DNA of 36,920 bases from an uncultured Prevotellaceae bacterium. GTDB lineage: Bacteria > Bacteroidota > Bacteroidia > Bacteroidales > Bacteroidaceae. The position numbers were made by a program, and so were the translations under genes. The stretch is from positions 1-36,920 of the forward strand of contig CADCET010000031.1 of the NCBI GenBank assembly GCA_902800495.1, read 5' to 3'. This document shows positions 1 to 7,243 of this stretch, piece by piece. The notes under the pieces are model-generated. The model saw nothing but the letters and a program-made list of their open reading frames with translations, was not told the origin of the DNA and did not search any database. Every line of letters starts with the position of its first letter. The first letter of the stretch is position 1.

Positions 1-1
1 C

Positions 2-328
2 ACCATCAAGGGAACGATGCAGTACCTGCCGGGAGCCACCTCGATGTATATCATGCAGGCCAACAACGTGTGGAACCAGGCTACGGCGTCGGACTGGCCT
101 GGCCCGTGCGTCCTGCCGATGCGCGTCTATATCGAGGCCAGTGGAGCGGCACCCGCCCGACTCTTCTCGACATTCGTCAAAGAAATTGAAAATGGAAAAT
201 GGACAATGGATAATGATGAGGTCTACGACCTCAGCGGCCGCAAGGTTGCCAATGGTCAATGGTCAATGTTCAATGTTCAATTGAAGAAGGGCATCTACGT
301 CGTCAACGGCAAAAAAGTTGTGAAATAA
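2..328 (+). CDS. C-terminal part of a secreted protein with a Prevotella-type C-terminal sorting tail (5' end outside window)
   Basis: The frame is open from the left edge and ends at TAA 326-328, so only the last 108 or so residues are visible. The final 40 residues carry VYDLSGRKV followed by LKKGIYVVNGKKVVK, the pattern found at the end of many exported Prevotella proteins and likened to type IX secretion C-terminal domains. The catalytic or binding part lies outside the window, so the function is unknown. Two stretches of the tail (bases 183-216 and 251-285) are built from a 7-bp-period repeat such as AATGGAC and AATGGTC, read in frame; they supply the residues around KEIENGKWTMDND and NGQWSMFNVQ. 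This is unusual inside a sorting tail. The export interpretation comes from family knowledge; the repeat content is seen directly. Confidence 0.7.
   Translation, partial: TIKGTMQYLPGATSMYIMQANNVWNQATASDWPGPCVLPMRVYIEASGAAPARLFSTFVKEIENGKWTMDNDEVYDLSGRKVANGQWSMFNVQLKKGIYVVNGKKVVK
183..216. repeat. 7-bp-period repeat inside a coding region
   Basis: Successive units of the kind AATTGAA, AATGGAA, AATGGAC, AATGGAT read through the secreted-protein tail. It belongs to the same period-7 family seen at several gene junctions in the window. Confidence 0.65.
251..285. repeat. Second 7-bp-period repeat inside the same coding region
   Basis: Units AATGGTC, AATGGTC, AATGTTC, AATGTTC, AATTGAA follow one another without interruption and are translated as part of the C-terminal sorting tail. 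Confidence 0.7.
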
Positions 329-347
329 GCATAATTATTCACGTCAC

Positions 348-380
348 TTGACGGAATATCGTCTTTTTGTTGTACCTTTG
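348..380 (+). promoter_or_regulatory. Bacteroidetes-type promoter of the metalloprotease gene
   Basis: TACCTTTG at 373-380 matches the TAnnTTTG -7 consensus, with TTG at 348-350 as the likely -33 element (22-base gap). The -7 box ends only five bases before the ATG at 386, so the predicted transcript would have almost no leader. Confidence 0.7.
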
Positions 381-385
381 CAGGT

Positions 386-2872
386 ATGAAAACAACAACT
401 AAGACCCTAACTTTGGCTGCACTGCTGCTTATCATGGGGCAGAGTGCAGCCTTTTCCATGGATGCCGACACCATCGATGTCAAGACAGATTCCGTAAAAG
501 TACAGAAGAAAACCGACAAGAAGCACGAATGTTGCGCCGACAGCACCGTCGAAGACCACAAAGACCCTTACCACAAGGTGGTGAAGGAGGGCGGCAGCGT
601 CCGCGAAGGTCTGTTTACCGTCCGCCATATCAAGGACGACTGGTATCTGGAAGTGCCCGACGACCTGCTGGGCCGCATGCTGCTCTGCGTGACGCGCTTC
701 ACCAGCGTACCGCAGGACTTCAAGATGTTCGGCGGCGAGGAGGTGAACCGCTCTGCCGTCTATCTGGAACGCTACAACGACAAGACGCTCTTCCTCCGCG
801 AGTACGTACAGTCGAGTTATGCCGACAAGAACGACCGCATCGCCATCTCACTGAAACAGGCAACGGTCGACCCCATCGTCAATAAGTTCGAGATTATCGG
901 CCGCAACCCTGACACCCAAGCGATGCTTATCAACGTCACGAAATGGCTCATGTCCGACAACAAGGTGACCAGCTTCTCGGCCAACGACCGCACCACACTC
1001 GGCATCGGGGGCGTGATGGCCGACCGCACATTCATAGACAGCATCAAGACCTACCCCATCAACATGGAGATACAGACGCTACGCACATACGCCATGACAA
1101 ACGGCAAGACCCCGGCGTCGAAGACAGGAGCAGCCACCCTGTCGCTGAACACGAGCATCGTCCTGCTGCCCGAAGAGCCGATGCAGCCCCGCTATTTCGA
1201 CGAGCGCGTGGGCTATTTCAACAACAAGATTACCGAGTTCAGCGACCAACAGCAGACCACCAACCACGAGGCCATCGTCATGCGCTACCGCTTAGAGCCG
1301 AAAGATCCCAAGGCCTACAAGGCCGGCAAACTGGTAGAGCCGAAGAAGCAGATTGTCTATTATATCGACCCCGCCACGCCGAAGAAATGGGTGAAGTATC
1401 TCATTGCCGGCATCAACGACTGGAACAAGGCGTTCGAAGCTGCCGGTTTCAAGAATGCCATCGTGGGTAAGGAGTGGCCCGCAAACGACTCCACCATGTC
1501 GGTCGACGACGCCCGCTTCTCCATGATACGCTACCTGCCTTCAGAGACGGAGAACGCCTACGGCCCGCGCATCGTAGACCCGCGCTCCGGCGAGATCATC
1601 GAGGCGCACGTCTGCTGGTATCACAACGTCATGAACCTTGTGAAGAAATGGTATATGGTGCAGTGCGGTCCGACGGACAAGCGCGCCAGGACGATGGAGT
1701 TCAGCGACGAGCTGATGGGACAGCTCATCCGCTTCGTCAGCAGCCACGAGGTAGGCCACTCTTTAGGTCTGCGCCATAACATGATTGCCTCGCAGGCTAC
1801 GCCCGTAGAAAAGCTGCGCGACAAGGCGTGGGTGGAGAAGAACGGCCACACCGCCAGTATCATGGACTATGCCCGCTTCAACTACGTGGCACAGCCCGAA
1901 GACAATATCGGCGAGAAGGGACGCTTCCCCCGCATCAACGACTACGACTGCTGGGCCATCAAGTGGGGCTATCAGTACCGCCCGGAGTTCAACGACCCCG
2001 CCAAGGAGAAGAAAGCCCTGCGCGCCGAGGTCACCAAGGTGCTGGCCCAGAACCGCCGCCTCTGGTGGAGCGGTGACGAGGGCCGCGGACAGGATCCGCG
2101 CTCACAGACGGAAGACCTGGGCGACAACCAGATGCGTGCCAACGAATATGGCATCAAGAACCTGAAGCGCGTCATGGAGAACATCATCCAGTGGACGGCA
2201 CAGCCCGACGACCAGTATGACGACCTCGGCGAAATACACAGTGCCGTGCGCTCCCAGTATCAGCGCTATGCCAACCACGTGCAGCGCTACCTCACTGGCC
2301 GTTACGCCAACCAGATGCCGGGACAGCGCGCCAACGACTACATCCCCCGCGAACTGAAGCGCGAGGCCCTGCAGTGGATTGACCGCAACGTGATGGAAGC
2401 GCCCCTGTGGCTCTATCCCGACGCTGTCATCGCCAAAACAGGCACCGACTATTCCGAGGAGATACGCGACCGCCAGCAGACCATCCTCGCCATGCTGCTG
2501 TCTGCCAACATGCTCTTCAACCTGCACAACGAAGCCCTGCACGCTGCCAAGCCCTACCCCGTCGAGGAATACCTTGACGATGTGTTTAATATGGTATGGA
2601 AGCCCCTGAACGGCTCGAACAAGGAGCAGGAGAACTTCCGCCGTTATCAGCAGCGCGCCTATATCGACTTCATTGGAATGGGCCTCAATCCCACGCAGGA
2701 GAAGACAGCCGCATCCAGCCCCGCAGCCCTGCGCTCCGATGCCGTCATCTATCTGGAACAGCATCTCGACCGCGTGGAGCAGTACCTGAAACAGCAGGAG
2801 CAAACGCCCCACTACCGCAACCTCCTGCTGCGCATCAAGAAGATACGCGAGAAGTATGAGTCGGGGAAATAA
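386..2872 (+). CDS. Zinc-dependent metalloprotease, DUF5117/DUF4953 type
   Basis: An 828-residue protein that starts with a cleavable-looking signal peptide (MKTTTKTLTLAALLLIMGQSAAFS), so it should act in the periplasm or at the outer membrane. The extended zinc site HEVGHSLGLRH lies at residues 454-464: two histidines, the catalytic glutamate 455 and a third histidine in the HExxHxxGxxH form of metzincin-like peptidases. The N-terminal part resembles the DUF5117 (and DUF5118) module and the region around and after the active site the DUF4953 module of large Bacteroidetes proteases. The length is normal for the family and no break is seen. The substrate is unknown. It has its own promoter directly upstream and is followed by a gene-free repeat field, so it is probably transcribed alone. 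Family assignment is from memory; the active site is seen directly. Confidence 0.88.
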   Translation: MKTTTKTLTLAALLLIMGQSAAFSMDADTIDVKTDSVKVQKKTDKKHECCADSTVEDHKDPYHKVVKEGGSVREGLFTVRHIKDDWYLEVPDDLLGRMLLCVTRFTSVPQDFKMFGGEEVNRSAVYLERYNDKTLFLREYVQSSYADKNDRIAISLKQATVDPIVNKFEIIGRNPDTQAMLINVTKWLMSDNKVTSFSANDRTTLGIGGVMADRTFIDSIKTYPINMEIQTLRTYAMTNGKTPASKTGAATLSLNTSIVLLPEEPMQPRYFDERVGYFNNKITEFSDQQQTTNHEAIVMRYRLEPKDPKAYKAGKLVEPKKQIVYYIDPATPKKWVKYLIAGINDWNKAFEAAGFKNAIVGKEWPANDSTMSVDDARFSMIRYLPSETENAYGPRIVDPRSGEIIEAHVCWYHNVMNLVKKWYMVQCGPTDKRARTMEFSDELMGQLIRFVSSHEVGHSLGLRHNMIASQATPVEKLRDKAWVEKNGHTASIMDYARFNYVAQPEDNIGEKGRFPRINDYDCWAIKWGYQYRPEFNDPAKEKKALRAEVTKVLAQNRRLWWSGDEGRGQDPRSQTEDLGDNQMRANEYGIKNLKRVMENIIQWTAQPDDQYDDLGEIHSAVRSQYQRYANHVQRYLTGRYANQMPGQRANDYIPRELKREALQWIDRNVMEAPLWLYPDAVIAKTGTDYSEEIRDRQQTILAMLLSANMLFNLHNEALHAAKPYPVEEYLDDVFNMVWKPLNGSNKEQENFRRYQQRAYIDFIGMGLNPTQEKTAASSPAALRSDAVIYLEQHLDRVEQYLKQQEQTPHYRNLLLRIKKIREKYESGK

Positions 2873-2881
2873 AGAAAAAGT

Positions 2882-3053
2882 GCACAGTAGGGTCGGTTGA
2901 CAACGCACAGTAGGGTCGGTTGACAACGTACAGTAGGGTCGGTTGACAACGCACAGTAGGGTCGGTTGACAACGCACAGTAGGGTCGACAACGCACAGTA
3001 GGGTCGGTTGACAACGCACAGTAGGGTCGACAACGCACAGTAGGGTTGACAAC
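2882..3053. repeat. Direct tandem repeat, eight units of 23 or 19 bp, no spacers
   Basis: Units begin at 2882, 2905, 2928, 2951, 2974, 2993, 3016 and 3035. The full 23-bp unit starts GCACAGTAGGG and ends GGTTGACAAC; units 5, 7 and 8 are 19 bp, lacking four bases of the TCGGTT part. Unit 3 has GTAC for GCAC. The array starts nine bases after the metalloprotease stop codon. There are no unique spacers and no cas genes, so it is not a CRISPR. Confidence 0.92.
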
Positions 3054-3262
3054 GCCCCGAAGGGGCAATGAGCCGTTAGCCCAGGGCAACGTCCTGGGTA
3101 TGGTATGACGACGGGGGATTACCGCCCTGAAAGGGCAAAAGCCTTAGACTTCAGGTGTCACCTTCTACTCATTCTTTTGCCCTTTCAGGGCGATGAGTCC
3201 GCTATTCTGCAACCCAGGGCGTTGCCCTGGGCTATGTGCAGATCGCCCTTTCAGGGCGAACC
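3054..3262. repeat. Cluster of REP-like palindromes
   Basis: Short GC-rich palindromes follow one another: GCCCCGAAGGGGC at 3054-3066, an imperfect CCCAGGG/CCTGGG pair near 3080-3100, GCCCTGAAAGGGC and its mirror GCCCTTTCAGGGC, and CCCAGGGCGTTGCCCTGGG near 3213-3231. CGCCCTGAAAGGGCAAAAG at 3123-3141 and its exact reverse complement at 3174-3192 form a 19-bp inverted repeat around a 32-base loop. The organisation recalls bacterial REP/BIME elements that associate with RAYT transposases, but no such gene is in the window. No protein gene is supported in 2873-3436. Confidence 0.8.
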
Positions 3263-3289
3263 AACGGTCGTCGTCCCAACCGTACAACT

Positions 3290-3297
3290 CAAAGGTA
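3290..3297 (-). promoter_or_regulatory. Orphan -7 element reading into the repeat field
   Basis: On the minus strand this is TACCTTTG, a perfect TAnnTTTG. No clear -33 TTTG sits at the right distance. Transcription would run leftward through the REP-like palindromes and the 23-bp array, where no minus-strand gene exists. Confidence 0.4.
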
Positions 3298-3385
3298 CAA
3301 ATTTATTCTTGATTAGCCGACCTCTGCCAACCGGGATAATGCGCTGACCCCCGATTTGGGATAAAGGGTCAGAATTATACCAACA

Positions 3386-3429
3386 ATGAAAAAGAAAAAT
3401 CCGCTAAGTTTTCAACGACTTAGCGGATT
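3386..3429 (-). terminator. Intrinsic terminator of tRNA-Gln
   Basis: AATCCGCTAAGT pairs with ACTTAGCGGATT (3398-3429) around a short loop. On the minus strand the stem is followed by a T-rich run (TTTCTTTTT). It sits just downstream of the tRNA 3' end. Confidence 0.85.
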
Positions 3430-3436
3430 CTCTTTG

Positions 3437-3507
3437 TTGGGGTACCCGGACTCGAACCAGGAAAGGCAGGACCAGAATCTGCAGTGTTACCATTACACCA
3501 TACCCCA
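3437..3507 (-). tRNA. tRNA-Gln, anticodon CTG
   Basis: On the minus strand a complete cloverleaf can be drawn. The acceptor stem is TGGGGTA/TACCCCA, followed by a D arm with GGTAA, an anticodon arm whose seven-base loop TTCTGGT places CTG at positions 34-36, a short variable loop, and a T arm with TTCGAGT closed by CCTGG/CCGGG. The discriminator base is A at 3437 and CCA is not encoded. Anticodon CTG reads CAG (Gln). The last anticodon-stem pair (31-39) is an A/C mismatch, which is a little unusual. It has its own promoter (3539-3569) and terminator (3386-3429), so it is a single-gene unit. Confidence 0.95.
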
Positions 3508-3538
3508 ATCAAGTATGCAAATTTCCGATTTGCGGGTG

Positions 3539-3569
3539 CAAAGGTACTACTTTTTCTCGAACCTCCAAA
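3539..3569 (-). promoter_or_regulatory. Promoter of tRNA-Gln
   Basis: On the minus strand TTTG (3566-3569) is followed after 19 bases by TACCTTTG (3539-3546), a textbook Bacteroidetes -33/-7 pair. Predicted start is about 28 bases upstream of the tRNA. Confidence 0.8.
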
Positions 3570-3615
3570 ACTTTTCGGCATATTTTTTTAAAAATACTCA
3601 AAAAATCTGCTTTTA

Positions 3616-3648
3616 TTGGTCGGAATCGGATAAAAAGCACTATCTTTG
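3616..3648 (+). promoter_or_regulatory. Promoter of rsfS
   Basis: TATCTTTG at 3641-3648 with TTG at 3616-3618. The -7 box ends eight bases before the ATG at 3657, predicting a leader of only about five bases. Confidence 0.7.
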
Positions 3649-3656
3649 CAAGCATT

Positions 3657-4016
3657 ATGGAACAAACGAAACAGCTTTTAGAGAGTATTAAGAAAGGAAT
3701 ACAAGAAAAGAAAGGTCAAGGCATCGTCGTGGCTGACCTGTCAGGCATTGACGGTACCATCTGTCACTACTTCGTTATCTGTCAGGGGAATTCGCCCAGT
3801 CAGGTAGAAGCCATCACGGACTCCGTGGGCGAGTTTGCCCGCAAGGAGTTAGGCGAGAAGCCGGTACACGTCGTCGGTCTGGAGAATGCCCAATGGGTGG
3901 CTATGGACTACACCGACGTGCTGGTACATATCTTCCTGCCTGACGTACGTGAATATTACGACTTAGAACACCTGTGGGACGATGCCAAACTGACAAGAAT
4001 ACCAGACCTTGATTGA
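3657..4016 (+). CDS. rsfS: Ribosomal silencing factor RsfS (YbeB/Iojap family)
   Basis: A 119-residue protein of normal length for the family. The sequence shows the Iojap fold landmarks: an early DLSGIDGTICHYFVICQGNS segment, QVEAITDSV, and the conserved central VHVVGLENAQWVAMDYTDVLVHIF near residues 63-87. RsfS binds ribosomal protein L14 and blocks joining of the subunits, lowering translation when nutrients are scarce. The start at 3657 is fixed by a promoter box just upstream. It precedes ftsH and cdsA, a common Bacteroidales order, although a 306-base repeat-rich gap separates it from ftsH. Confidence 0.93.
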   Translation: MEQTKQLLESIKKGIQEKKGQGIVVADLSGIDGTICHYFVICQGNSPSQVEAITDSVGEFARKELGEKPVHVVGLENAQWVAMDYTDVLVHIFLPDVREYYDLEHLWDDAKLTRIPDLD

Positions 4017-4017
4017 A

Positions 4018-4093
4018 ACATGAAACATGAAACATTAAACATTAAATATTAAAGATTAAACATTAAATATTAAAGATTAAACATTAAATATTT
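4018..4093. repeat. 7-bp-period AT microsatellite (ATTAAAN units)
   Basis: After two ATGAAAC-like units the sequence cycles ATTAAAC, ATTAAAT, ATTAAAG with a superperiod of 21 bp repeated more than twice. It begins right after the rsfS stop codon. Confidence 0.9.
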
Positions 4094-4233
4094 TATAACG
4101 ACCACGAGATTTGTCGAAGACTCACGAGTGCTCGCAGTAATTGGCTTGCGCCGGCAAGAAATCGCCTGCGATTTCATTCGCAAAATTCGTAAAAATCAAT
4201 AACAACGCGCAGCCAAATTCGTGAAATTCGTGC

Positions 4234-4274
4234 GCTCGACCTCTGGTCGCTTGCTACCATCGGGACGCAAGAAA
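4234..4274. repeat. 41-bp dispersed repeat, copy 1
   Basis: It matches 34986-35026 at about 37 of 41 bases in the same orientation (core CGCTTGCTACC then CGGGACGCAAGAAA). The surrounding spacer 4094-4289 also holds several AAATTCGT-type short repeats and no supported gene. Confidence 0.75.
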
Positions 4275-4289
4275 TTCGTGGTAAAAAAT

Positions 4290-4322
4290 AATTGTGAATT
4301 GAGAATTGAGAGTTGAGAATTG
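4290..4322. repeat. 7-bp-period repeat abutting the ftsH start codon
   Basis: Units AATTGTG, AATTGAG, AATTGAG, AGTTGAG, AATTGAT run directly into the ATG at 4323, so the repeat forms the leader of ftsH. No Shine-Dalgarno-like purine run other than these GAG steps is visible. Confidence 0.8.
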
Positions 4323-6359
4323 ATGGAAAAACAAAGACCGAATAACAACGCGGGCGGTCCGAAGATGAACATGCCCAAGTTTAACATGAACTGGATATAC
4401 TTCGTGGCCATCCTGACACTGGCCATGCTCTATATGACCAGTTCTGGCGACGGTATTGGTGCATCTCAGGCCCATACCGAGGCCTCATACACCGACTTCA
4501 AGGCATTTGTCGAGCGTGGTTACGCTGACAAGATTGTGGTGAACAAGAACCAGAACACGCTGAAGATGTATGTCAAGGCCGAACATATCCGCGACATCTT
4601 CAAACAAGGACACCAGCAGACGGGCACGTCGCCCTACGTAGACGTAGAGATAGGCTCCGTCGACCAAGTGGAACAGTTCCTTGACAAGATGCGCGAGGAG
4701 AAAAAGTTCACTGGCAAGCTGTCGTACGAGAACAAACGTGAGGGCGGCGGCTTCTTTGGCGACCTCTTCTATAGTCTGCTGCCACTACTGATCATCATCG
4801 GTCTGTGGATGCTGCTCTTCCGCCGTATGGGCGGTGGTGCCGGCTTCGGCGGCGGTATGTTCAGCGTCGGCAAGTCGAAGGCCAAGATGTATGAGAAGGG
4901 CGGCGAACTGGGCATCACCTTCAAGGATGTGGCCGGTCAGGCGGGCGCCAAGCAGGAGATGCAAGAAATCGTGGACTTCCTGAAGAACCCGCAGAAATAC
5001 ACCGAGTTAGGCGGAAAGATTCCCAAGGGTGCACTGCTCGTCGGTCCTCCGGGAACGGGTAAGACGCTGCTGGCCAAGGCTGTTGCCGGCGAGGCCGGCG
5101 TGCCGTTCTTCTCGATGTCGGGTTCCGACTTTGTAGAAATGTTCGTGGGCGTAGGCGCATCGCGCGTGCGCGACCTGTTCGAACAGGCCAAGCAGAAGGC
5201 GCCCTGCATCATCTTCATCGACGAGATTGACGCCGTGGGCCGTGCCCGCTCGAAGAATCCCGCTATGGGCGGCAACGACGAGCGAGAAAACACGCTGAAC
5301 GCCCTGCTGACGGAGATGGACGGCTTCGGCACCAACAGCGGTATTATCACCTTAGCCGCCACCAACCGCGCCGACATGCTCGACTCGGCTCTGTTGCGTG
5401 CAGGCCGCTTCGACCGCCAGATACACGTTGACCTGCCCGACCTGAACGAGCGTAAAGAGGTGTTTGCCGTTCACCTGAAGCCACTGAAGCTGGCCGACGA
5501 CGTGGACATCGACTTCCTGGCCCGTCAGACACCGGGCTTCTCGGGTGCCGACATTGCCAACGTCTGCAACGAGGCTGCCCTGATAGCTGCCCGCTTCAAC
5601 CGCGAGAAGGTGGGCAAGCAGGACTTCCTCGACGCCGTAGACCGCATCATCGGCGGACTGGAGAAGAAGACGAAGGTGATGACCGAGTCGGAGAAGCGCT
5701 CTATCGCCATCCACGAGGCTGGCCACGCTACCATCTCGTGGTTCACGGAGTTTGCCAACCCGCTGGTCAAGGTCAGCATCGTGCCCCGTGGTCAGGCACT
5801 TGGTGCAGCATGGTATCTGCCCGAAGAGCGCGTGTTGCAGACGAAAGAGGCGATGCTCGACGAGATGTGCTCGCTCTTAGGCGGACGTGCTGCCGAGGAA
5901 TTGTTCATCGGTCATATCTCCACCGGAGCTATGAACGACCTGGAGCGCACCACGAAGCAGGCCTACGGCATGATTGCCTACGCGGGTATGTCGGAAAAGC
6001 TGCCTAACGTGTGCTACTACAACAACGCCGAATACCAGTTCCAAAAACCTTATTCCGAGACGACGGCAAAGATCATGGACGACGAGGTGCTGCGCATGAT
6101 CAACGAGCAATATGACCGCGCCAAGCGTATCCTCACCGAGCATAAGGAGGGGCACGCCCAGTTGGCTCAGATCCTGGTCGAGCGCGAGGTCATCTTCGCT
6201 GAGGATGTTGAGAAGATCTTCGGCAAGCGTCCCTGGACCAGCCGCGCCGAAGAACTGCTTGAGGCTCAGATGCGTGCCGACGCAGAGCGTATGGCCGAAG
6301 AACGCGGCAAACAATTAGAGTTAGAAGCCAAAGAAGCGAAGGAAGAACCTAAGAAATAA
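4323..6359 (+). CDS. ftsH: ATP-dependent zinc metalloprotease FtsH
   Basis: A 678-residue inner-membrane AAA+ protease that degrades misfolded membrane proteins and regulators. It has two N-terminal membrane spans (about residues 19-37, [16 protein letters not shown], and about 150-170, [18 protein letters not shown]) flanking a periplasmic domain. The AAA module follows with Walker A GPPGTGKT at 241-248 and Walker B IIFIDEID, then the second region of homology with [21 protein letters not shown]. The zinc site HEAGH is at 464-468. The C-terminal tail is acidic and lysine-rich. The start is ATG 4323; a TTG three bases earlier lies in the 7-bp repeat. cdsA follows 35 bases downstream, probably in one operon. 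Confidence 0.97.
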   Translation: MEKQRPNNNAGGPKMNMPKFNMNWIYFVAILTLAMLYMTSSGDGIGASQAHTEASYTDFKAFVERGYADKIVVNKNQNTLKMYVKAEHIRDIFKQGHQQTGTSPYVDVEIGSVDQVEQFLDKMREEKKFTGKLSYENKREGGGFFGDLFYSLLPLLIIIGLWMLLFRRMGGGAGFGGGMFSVGKSKAKMYEKGGELGITFKDVAGQAGAKQEMQEIVDFLKNPQKYTELGGKIPKGALLVGPPGTGKTLLAKAVAGEAGVPFFSMSGSDFVEMFVGVGASRVRDLFEQAKQKAPCIIFIDEIDAVGRARSKNPAMGGNDERENTLNALLTEMDGFGTNSGIITLAATNRADMLDSALLRAGRFDRQIHVDLPDLNERKEVFAVHLKPLKLADDVDIDFLARQTPGFSGADIANVCNEAALIAARFNREKVGKQDFLDAVDRIIGGLEKKTKVMTESEKRSIAIHEAGHATISWFTEFANPLVKVSIVPRGQALGAAWYLPEERVLQTKEAMLDEMCSLLGGRAAEELFIGHISTGAMNDLERTTKQAYGMIAYAGMSEKLPNVCYYNNAEYQFQKPYSETTAKIMDDEVLRMINEQYDRAKRILTEHKEGHAQLAQILVEREVIFAEDVEKIFGKRPWTSRAEELLEAQMRADAERMAEERGKQLELEAKEAKEEPKK

Positions 6360-6394
6360 ACGACAACTTGGACAACTAAGACAACAATACAGGT

Positions 6395-7243
6395 ATGAAA
6401 AACTTCATCGTCCGTACTATTACCAGCGTCTTTTTCGTCGCGGCCATTGTGACAAGTTTCCTGAATCCGCGGGCTATGACGCTGCTGTTCAGCATCGTCA
6501 CTGGCATGACCATCTGGGAGTACTGCTCGCTGGTCAACGACCGCCCGTTCATCTCTGTCAACAGGTTTATCTCGACCATCTCGGGCGTCTACCTCTTCCT
6601 CGCTATGGCGGGCTACAACAGCGGACTGACACCGGCAACCGTCTTCATACCCTACTTGGTGAGCATCGTCTACCTGATGGTGGCCGAGCTTTATATGAAG
6701 GCCAAGGACCCTATCAACAACTGGGCCTACACCATGCTGTCGCAGCTCTACATCGCCCTACCCCTGTCGCTGCTGAACGTCTTAGCCTTCCGTTCCAACG
6801 GTTATAATATACAGTACAGCTACTTAGCCCCGTTAGCCATCTTCGTCTTCTTGTGGATCAACGATGCCGGTGCCTATTGTGTCGGCTCGCTCATCGGGCG
6901 CCATAAACTCTTCCCCCGCATATCGCCGGGCAAGTCGTGGGAAGGCAGCATCGGCGGCGGACTGTTAGTTATCGTGGCGGCTGTGGCGATATGGCATCTC
7001 ACGACAACCTACGGCTACAACGACCTCGGCCTGTCGGCCTACGAGTGGGCTGGTTTAGGATTGGTCGTGGTGGTTTTCGGCACGTGGGGCGACCTGATAG
7101 AGTCGCTTTTCAAGCGCACTCTCGGCATCAAGGACTCAGGTAACATCCTGCCCGGCCACGGCGGTATGCTGGACCGCTTTGACTCGACGCTGATGGCAGT
7201 CCCAGCCGCCGTCGTCTACCTCTACACGCTGACTCTGTTCTAA
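6395..7243 (+). CDS. cdsA: Phosphatidate cytidylyltransferase (CDP-diacylglycerol synthase)
   Basis: A 282-residue polytopic membrane protein with about eight hydrophobic segments. It makes CDP-diacylglycerol from phosphatidic acid and CTP, the branch point of phospholipid synthesis. The family signature is near the C-terminus (about residues 237-263): SLFKRTLGIKDSG followed by HGGMLDRFD, with the conserved K-R, K-D, H-G-G and D-R-x-D residues. It lies 35 bases after ftsH in the same direction. Its TAA overlaps the lpxB stop codon on the other strand, so the two genes converge with no room for a separate terminator. Confidence 0.96.
   Translation: MKNFIVRTITSVFFVAAIVTSFLNPRAMTLLFSIVTGMTIWEYCSLVNDRPFISVNRFISTISGVYLFLAMAGYNSGLTPATVFIPYLVSIVYLMVAELYMKAKDPINNWAYTMLSQLYIALPLSLLNVLAFRSNGYNIQYSYLAPLAIFVFLWINDAGAYCVGSLIGRHKLFPRISPGKSWEGSIGGGLLVIVAAVAIWHLTTTYGYNDLGLSAYEWAGLGLVVVVFGTWGDLIESLFKRTLGIKDSGNILPGHGGMLDRFDSTLMAVPAAVVYLYTLTLF

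Noticed and set aside
321-345. Hairpin after the first gene as a terminator
   Set aside because: GTGAAATAA and TTATTCAC pair only with a bulge and no T-run follows, so the case is too weak.
2102-3052. 316-residue minus-strand open frame starting in the 23-bp array
   Set aside because: It runs antisense through the metalloprotease, and its N-terminus is translated tandem repeat.
2882-3053. CRISPR array
   Set aside because: Units are contiguous with no unique spacers, unit length varies between 19 and 23 bp, and no cas genes are present.
3105-3347. 80-residue open frame across the REP-like palindromes
   Set aside because: It only translates palindromic repeats, has no family resemblance and no ribosome-binding context.
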